Positions 58,533 to 64,000 of a DNA stretch of 64,000 nt are shown here, in pieces. How positions within the stretch are numbered: the first letter of the stretch is position 1; each line of letters starts with the position of its first letter. The notes beneath the pieces were generated by a model that was not told the DNA's origin, did not search any database, and worked only from the letters and a program-made list of their open reading frames with translations. Made by a program: the position numbers and the translations under genes. Source of the DNA: Sthenelais limicola (taxonomy: Eukaryota; Annelida; Polychaeta; Phyllodocida; Sigalionidae); NCBI GenBank assembly GCA_942159475.1, contig OW804097.1:2211357-2275356 (forward strand), given 5' to 3'.

Positions 58533-59310
58533 GCCAGTCTACAGGGGGAGGAACAAGGCACAGCCTGTGATGGAGGGAGTGAGTGGAAGACCAGGGACAG
58601 TTATGAGGATGTGAGGAATATGGCCACCAGGTTGAGCAGCAACAATGACTACTATTTTTTTTTAATTCTTTTTATTCAGGTTAGATCACTACATCAGGAT
58701 CAATCAAATTAATTTTAACAGTATGGCTCCAGTATGACACCTACTGGTGGTCTTCCTTCCGATCCCTGAGCCGGCAGAAGGTGGACAATTTTAGCTGTAG
58801 TTTAAACCACTTGATGGTATCCTAAACACCCGCCTAGTCACTACAACACTGATTGTCCCACACCCTGGACAAGTGCAGCTATAATCTATAAACTCCCTCA
58901 TACTCTGACACAAAGAACTTACAAGCGATGCTTTACCCTAAACAGACATCTGTGAGGCCATAGCACTGTATCATGTCCTAGTATAACTGAAGTAGTATTA
59001 ATCTCGTAGATTAGAGTAAGGAGGTAGACTAGAGGTAGAGGTATTAATGTAATATATTTAGATCATCCAAATGTCTGTGATATTGTTTAATGTTTGTAAA
59101 TACAAAACATCAACCCAGCCATAATCATGAATGCGATCACAAAACAAAACAAGAGTTTTGTTTTATAGATATTTTTGTACAGTATTATTATTTATACACT
59201 GTGATATTGTCGAACATGACAACTATAAATAGGAAAATGTAAGAATGTGTGCAAGGGTTTCGCTCTTGCAGAAATGAATTTCCAAGAGTCAATAAAAGGT
59301 CACAAGTATT
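58533..59310 (+). other. Calpain 3' UTR (probable)
   Basis: No open frame. An AATAAA signal at 59291-59296 is the first good candidate for polyadenylation; the true end is unverified. Confidence 0.45.
59291..59296 (+). terminator. Candidate polyadenylation signal
   Basis: AATAAA in GAGTCAATAAAAGGTC, about 760 bp after the calpain stop codon. Confidence 0.4.
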
Positions 59311-59359
59311 ATACTAGATATGATGTAGAAAATGGCACCAAGTGATATTGTTCAAGTAT

Positions 59360-59757
59360 AAGGTTCAGAGCATCAAACAATTCTCTCAAATAACACAAAT
59401 TTAAGATAAACATGAGGTTAAAAAATACTGTAAACATATTTTTTTAGCGCAGATGAATTTTCACGCAATAAGTGCTTTGACACCTTTTCACGCAGATTTA
59501 AATTCACGCAGCAAGGACGTCTCACACATTGTTTATGCAATAATTATACCTTTCGCGCGGGACTTATTTTCGCGCACAAGCGTGGGTGCACAAAAATAGC
59601 GAAAATAAATACTGCGCAAACATTAATACGTTTACAGTAGCCCATAACTGAATAGATTTTCTGAATCAACATAAGCCAAATATACTCAGAGATCCCTAGT
59701 ATGAATCACATGTAAATCATAACCTGGTTGTACATTTCCTGACACTCTGACCTATAT
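59360..59757 (-). mobile_element. MITE family 1, degenerate copy, split by MITE family 2
   Basis: The left part (CAATTCTCTCAAATAACACA, ATTTAAGATAAACATGAGGT) and right part (AGCCAAATATACTC, CCTAGTAT, TGTACATTTCCTGACA) are in the order of inverse family 1 elements, interrupted at 59426-59639. Confidence 0.55.
59428..59637 (-). mobile_element. MITE family 2, copy 2 (nested)
   Basis: Inverse of the copy at 1604-1789: starts CTGTAAACATATT, ends AATACGTTTACAG, with TA on both sides. 210 bp against 186 bp for copy 1. Confidence 0.75.
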
Positions 59758-60435
59758 ATAATGTTGAACCCAAATGATGATGGACATAATTATGAGTAAA
59801 AAAATATCTCACACTTATAAAAAGAAAAGAAAAAGAGCTCATCAGTATATATCCATTTGTCACAAAATATCCAAGCATTATGCACTGGAATATTTGTTAA
59901 AAAGCAAACATGTCTGTCCATGGACATTGTGTTATATCTTGGATTTCAGGGATTTTATAACAACTTTTGGATGAAACTTTTCCTCCTAAACATGGAGGAG
60001 GCCATGCTGATCCTGTAGACAAGAAACTTTGAATGCAAAACTTAGAAAGGACCTGGATATGTAAAAGGAGGAAAGACAGAGTCATGTTTCATAGTAAATC
60101 ATAGTAATTTGTAAGTAAATTTCACAAAATAAAATAAAATGGTTGCAACTGTAACAATCAACTGTTGGTTGAGTTCTGAGGCTGGACCTCTCCAATAATG
60201 TGAACCACAAAATGTGACGTCACAGTTAGAGAATGTGAGAATGTTTTTAAGATAATAAAGTTTGATATTTGTCTGAAGCTGTGTTAGGTTTGTATATGTT
60301 CTGTCCAGGATTCCTCCTTCCCCGGCAATGTGTATAATATTGTCCCTTGGCTCCTGACTTGGCAGCATTTATAATCATATGCAAGGTGAAGATCAAGGTC
60401 ATAGAAAAACAACAATGCATAAAGGTGGTGCTATA
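59758..60435. other. Intergenic DNA, nothing identified
   Basis: Short frames at 59774-59974, 59897-60085 and 60099-60368 match no family I recognise. Confidence 0.4.
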
Positions 60436-60439
60436 ATTA

Positions 60440-60572
60440 TAGCAAATGGCACGATGAAGGGTTCAAACTGATCTTGACACATCAGAAAACTGGACGAACC
60501 CCGAAGGAGTGAGTTCCTGTTTTCTGATGTGTTGAGATCAGTTTGAACCTGAACAGAGTGCCACTTGCTATT
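60440..60572. repeat. Perfect-looking palindrome, about 130 bp
   Basis: TAGCAAATGGCAC/GTGCCACTTGCTA, GGTTCAAACTGATCT/AGATCAGTTTGAACC and CACATCAGAAAAC/GTTTTCTGATGTG pair around a centre at about 60507. Likely a small fold-back MITE. Confidence 0.7.
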
Positions 60573-60660
60573 TATTACACACTTTATTTGGATTTTAAAA
60601 AGTAAATTTAACTTGTATAGCCTATAGTTTCACTTGAGGAAGCTTGATTCACTGCAACTA

Positions 60661-63421
60661 GTAGGGGGAATAAGGGAATAACCGTGCACTTTTGGTTAAA
60701 AGCATGAAACTTCTAACGATTGGTCATTGACCCCTAGTGATTAAAATCTGATATGGATCACTGAAATTCAAGTCAGATCCTGCCGCTAGGGGGCGTTTTT
60801 GTGTGACCTTCCGTGCGTTTTTTGTTATAACGGCTAATCGCTTACTCTGAGGTACTTGGTTATATTAAACCATAAATAGAAGGGATTATCAGCTTTTACT
60901 TAATGTAAACTACATTATTCTACCATGAATATTCGCGACGTTATGAATTTTTTAAATTTTCACATAATTCAAAATTTTTAGAAACCTAATATTCCTTTAG
61001 CTACAGATCGGAAACTGTTCAGTTGAGACGTTAGTGACCCTTAAAAAAGTTAAAGACCTCTTCAAGAGCTTTCATTTGAGACCAATCCCAAACAGATCAA
61101 ACAAATATCAGTCCTTTACCACCTAATTTAATAAAAACAAAAAAAAGTGAATATTTTAGATTAATTGATATGACGAAAGGACAGTTGATAAGTTGCTAAA
61201 ACATACTGCCATTTCCAATCTTGTACATTGTTAATGCCATGAAATGATAATAGGATTGAAATGCACTAACTGTACAGGTTATTTTTCAAATAAATCAGAA
61301 AAATAGTACCTATATATATAATAAACTGTGGTTGCTGCTCAGCAATGCTCAACATCCACTGTACTTAGAGTCTGCCCCTTTTTTGAGGATATGGAGAGCT
61401 GCGAACAGTGAACATGGCGGTTCTTGTAAGATGGGATCCTTTTATCAATGAATCAGCAATACCACTGCTTGCAATCCCAGCTGAAACCAATGCAGTGGTT
61501 CAGCCACTACCCCCTAATCAGTTTCCTATAACCTTCATGGAGTCCTCCTAAAATGACCACATACTTGTCTTCTCCATGTGTTTCCTTGAAGTTTCATTGC
61601 AGTTTTTTTGTGATTGCAAACAGTGGTTGGCCCATAACAATAACTGGGACTTGGTTTTGGTTTAACTGCATAGTAGCTGCCTTAACCATATCCATAGCAT
61701 GCTTCATCATGGAATGAGAATGAGCAAACTTTGTGAACAATGGCAAGAGTGCAGTATTGAATACATGTTCTACTTTTTGCATCTGAATGGAAGCAAAGTA
61801 TAACATGGCCATGACAAAGAATTTTCTTTTTCAGAATCATCTTGCTCTAGAGGAATTGCTAAAGATTTAGCCATTCCCATTACCTTTCATTCACAGATGT
61901 TGGAATTTCAAACCTCAAGCACTCTTGATATGCGACGATTTGGTTCTTGTTTAGTAGCAGAGTTGGAGGAACATTGGTGTATGATACTGGAATGGCAGGC
62001 TTCTGTAGACTATTAGTATCAATGATACCACATCCAGGTTTAGGAGGGAGGTTAGTCTGAGGATGCTGTGTTAGTGAAATTGCAGTTCCATGGAATGAAT
62101 CAGTAGAAGTAGTTGAAAAGGGATTGTAATCAATATTATCAACTACTCCAGTAGTACAGGCATACTTATTCAAATGGGGTGGACAGAGCAAACCAGTGTC
62201 ATAATAGGAAGCAGACTGTATTTATTATATCAGTACTGAGACCCATCATATGTTTGTATGATATACATAAACCCAGATTATGCAGGGTGTCAACAACAGC
62301 CCTTTTCCTTGTTGCTGAATCACCTTTAGTACCAAGTAGATGGGTAATGAAGTTTTTGTGTCCTTATGTATCCTCTCTTTCCTTATTGTGACAAATGGTA
62401 GATGTGATACTGATGTTCTTCTTATTCTTGACAGTTATATATTATGATTTGTGAAATGGCTTTGCATACATCTGATTACTTTTTCCACAGTTGATTGATC
62501 CTTGATATCAGGTAAAAGAAACAGGGTTAGACATACATCAGGAAAAAAATATTATTCAGCTTTGAACTATATATATATATACACATGTACCCTTTTTTAA
62601 CTCATCATGAAAAAGGTTTGGCTGACACCCCCCTCCACATTTTTTTTAATGAAGTGTAAAATAATGTAAACTTTGTCTATATGCAAATTTGAAAGGAAAT
62701 CGCATAATTTAATCGTCTGCTATGGGGGGAAAGTGGAGAAAATACCCGTTTTCCCCATAGAAAATTTCAGTGGTCCCTGAAATAAAAACTAATCCTATGA
62801 CATATGTTTTTTAGGGCCTTTTGGGTTCCCACAAACATGTTCTTTCTGAATCAAAAGTTTAAAACAATTCCATGATTCTTTCTTTTTTGATTGATCACTG
62901 GCAATTATCTACAAAATTCACCATTTTATGTTTTTTCCTAAAATCAATTGTCAAAGGACAAATATTTGTCCGATCATTTTGGTATTGGTCTCAAATGAGA
63001 GCTCTTGAAGAGTTCTTTAACTCTATTAATGGTCACTAACATCTAAACTGAACAGTTCCCATACTATAGTTAAAATAATATTTGGTTTGGGAAAATTTCT
63101 GATATTATGGGAAATTTTAAAGATTCATAGCGTCACGAATATTTATGGTAGAATAATGTTATTTATATCAAATGATAGCTCATAATATCTTCTATTTATG
63201 GTTTAATATAACAAAATACCTCAGGTTAAAATTTTAGCCATTATAAGACAAAATGTGTGGAAGGTCATACACAAACGCCCCCTAGTGGCAGGATCCAGCT
63301 CGAATTTCAGTGATCCATATCAGATTTTGATCACCAGGGGTGAATGACCAATCGTGAGAAGTTTGATGCTTTTAACCAAAAGTGCACGGTTGTGGCCATT
63401 TTGATGCCTTATTCCCCCTAC
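60661..63421 (-). mobile_element. 2.76-kb DNA element with about 510-bp terminal inverted repeats
   Basis: The left arm (60661-about 61170) and right arm (about 62900-63421) are diverged reverse complements from the very ends (GTAGGGGGAATAAGG) inward. Shared blocks include CCGTGCACTTTTGGTTAAAA, CATATCAGATTTTGAT-type sequence and CTAGTGGCAGGATC-type sequence. TA lies on both flanks. The interior contains one decayed gene on the minus strand. Confidence 0.8.
61385..62460 (-). pseudogene. Decayed gene of a multi-copy metazoan protein family, inside the long-TIR element
   Basis: Read leftward, conserved blocks appear in order: a segment with TRKRAVVDTLHNLGLCISYK; CPPHLNKY then VDNIDYNP.STTSTDSFHGT; LPLFTKFAHSHSMMKHAMDM; VIVMGQPLFAITKKLQ; THGEDKYVVILGGLH; and finally AGIASSGIADSLIKGSHLTRT. 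From memory these match an uncharacterised protein family present in many copies in corals, molluscs, echinoderms and fish (blocks DNIDHNPSSTT, DQPLYALAK, GGLHIEMA, SGWTTAL). Here the frame is broken: stops, at least one frameshift near 61810, and TGA at two positions where the family has Trp. Function is unknown. The placement between long inverted repeats suggests it is carried by a transposon. Confidence 0.6.
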
Positions 63422-63423
63422 TA

Positions 63424-64000
63424 AACTTGTAGGCCTAAGTTATGTGGTTGGGGATGACATCATTTGTAACAGGTTTGTAGGTCAGGCCTACACTGCGCCA
63501 ATGAGATTAGGCATGTGTGACCATGGAAGCCCAAACTGATCACGCAAACAGTTCAGATCAACCAAACTGCACCATTGAACTGCACCTTTCTAACTGCTCA
63601 TGGGTGTAATGAAGGTCAAACTTTAGTCCTCCCAGAGGGTGCTGTCCACTCCCACGTCAGTAGACTCATGTACGTCTACTTCCTTGTGATGCTATTTAAT
63701 TACAATGTTATTGTGTACATACAATAAATATATCTTTATTGCACCCCGTTTATTACACCTCTCATAAGGAAAGCGCATTTATGCCATGATAGGTGTGCGT
63801 ATCCACAAAAACATGGCCAGATTAGCCCATGGCATACGCATTCACAAAAAACGTGTGTTATTTTTCCGTCTTTCCCGAAAACGGAATAACAACGCACTCG
63901 TATTTTGTGAATACGTCATCCTACATCCATCTCAAATTGGGTTATATCTTAATATATAATAATGTCATATATTGGTATGTAACCTGGATTTGGATAGTAA
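63424..64000. other. Right-end flank, no gene
   Basis: Contains a small hairpin (TTCCGT/ACGGAA around 63868-63888), part of a looser palindromic stretch (63800-63925, CACAAAAAC / ATTTTGTGAATACG). No coding frame recognised. Confidence 0.4.

Noticed and set aside
58533..59300. EF-hand domain exons downstream of exon 16
   Set aside because: No frame with an EF-hand DxDxDG loop occurs before the candidate polyadenylation signal; the DADGDGDAD stretch in exon 8 is part of the protease-C2L junction and not an EF-hand.

Overview
The window is nuclear DNA of an animal. It has GT-AG introns with small exons, a CpG-rich promoter, many short inverted-repeat transposons and tRNA-derived SINE-like pieces. 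The mixture suggests a marine invertebrate, probably a lophotrochozoan such as a mollusc, annelid or brachiopod, but nothing here fixes the species.

Left end: the minus strand holds the first coding exon (614-1107) of a homologue of C. elegans F37C4.5 (DUF4140/DUF4139 family); the gene runs off the left edge. Its promoter side (about 1108-1330) is CpG-rich. From 1.6 to 17 kb there is no convincing gene. That stretch holds a TA-flanked MITE, an 11-copy 69-bp minisatellite, a 4-kb pure pyrimidine tract (3.81-7.87 kb), several copies of a second MITE family, a 1-kb fold-back element (9.8-10.85 kb), purine-rich DNA, a tRNA-like SINE, and 53-bp and 56-bp tandem arrays.

Main gene: one plus-strand calpain-family cysteine protease fills 17.1-58.5 kb. 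I can splice it by eye into 16 coding exons with compatible phases, giving 816 residues. It has a start suited to lipidation (MGCGSS), an acidic N-terminal region, a protease core with an intact Cys248/His403/Asn427 triad, and two C2-like domains. There is no EF-hand domain.

Outstanding feature: intron 7 is 31.6 kb long and almost wholly a tandem array of a 75-bp unit (about 21.9-53.3 kb, roughly 418 copies). Each unit is a copy of the 3' splice site of exon 8 together with the first 18 coding bases of exon 8. The array shows nested higher-order duplications. Smaller tandem duplications that also span exon-intron borders occur in the same gene at the exon 3 acceptor (3 copies), exon 4 donor (7 copies), exon 5 acceptor (2 copies) and exon 11 acceptor (3 copies). 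Other tandem repeats abut the exon 1, 12, 14 and 15 splice sites.

Right end: after the calpain 3' UTR there is a nested MITE-in-MITE, a small palindrome, and a 2.76-kb element with about 510-bp terminal inverted repeats (60661-63421). Its interior carries a decayed gene of a multi-copy metazoan protein family. Exon coordinates come from splice consensus and phase; no transcript evidence was available.
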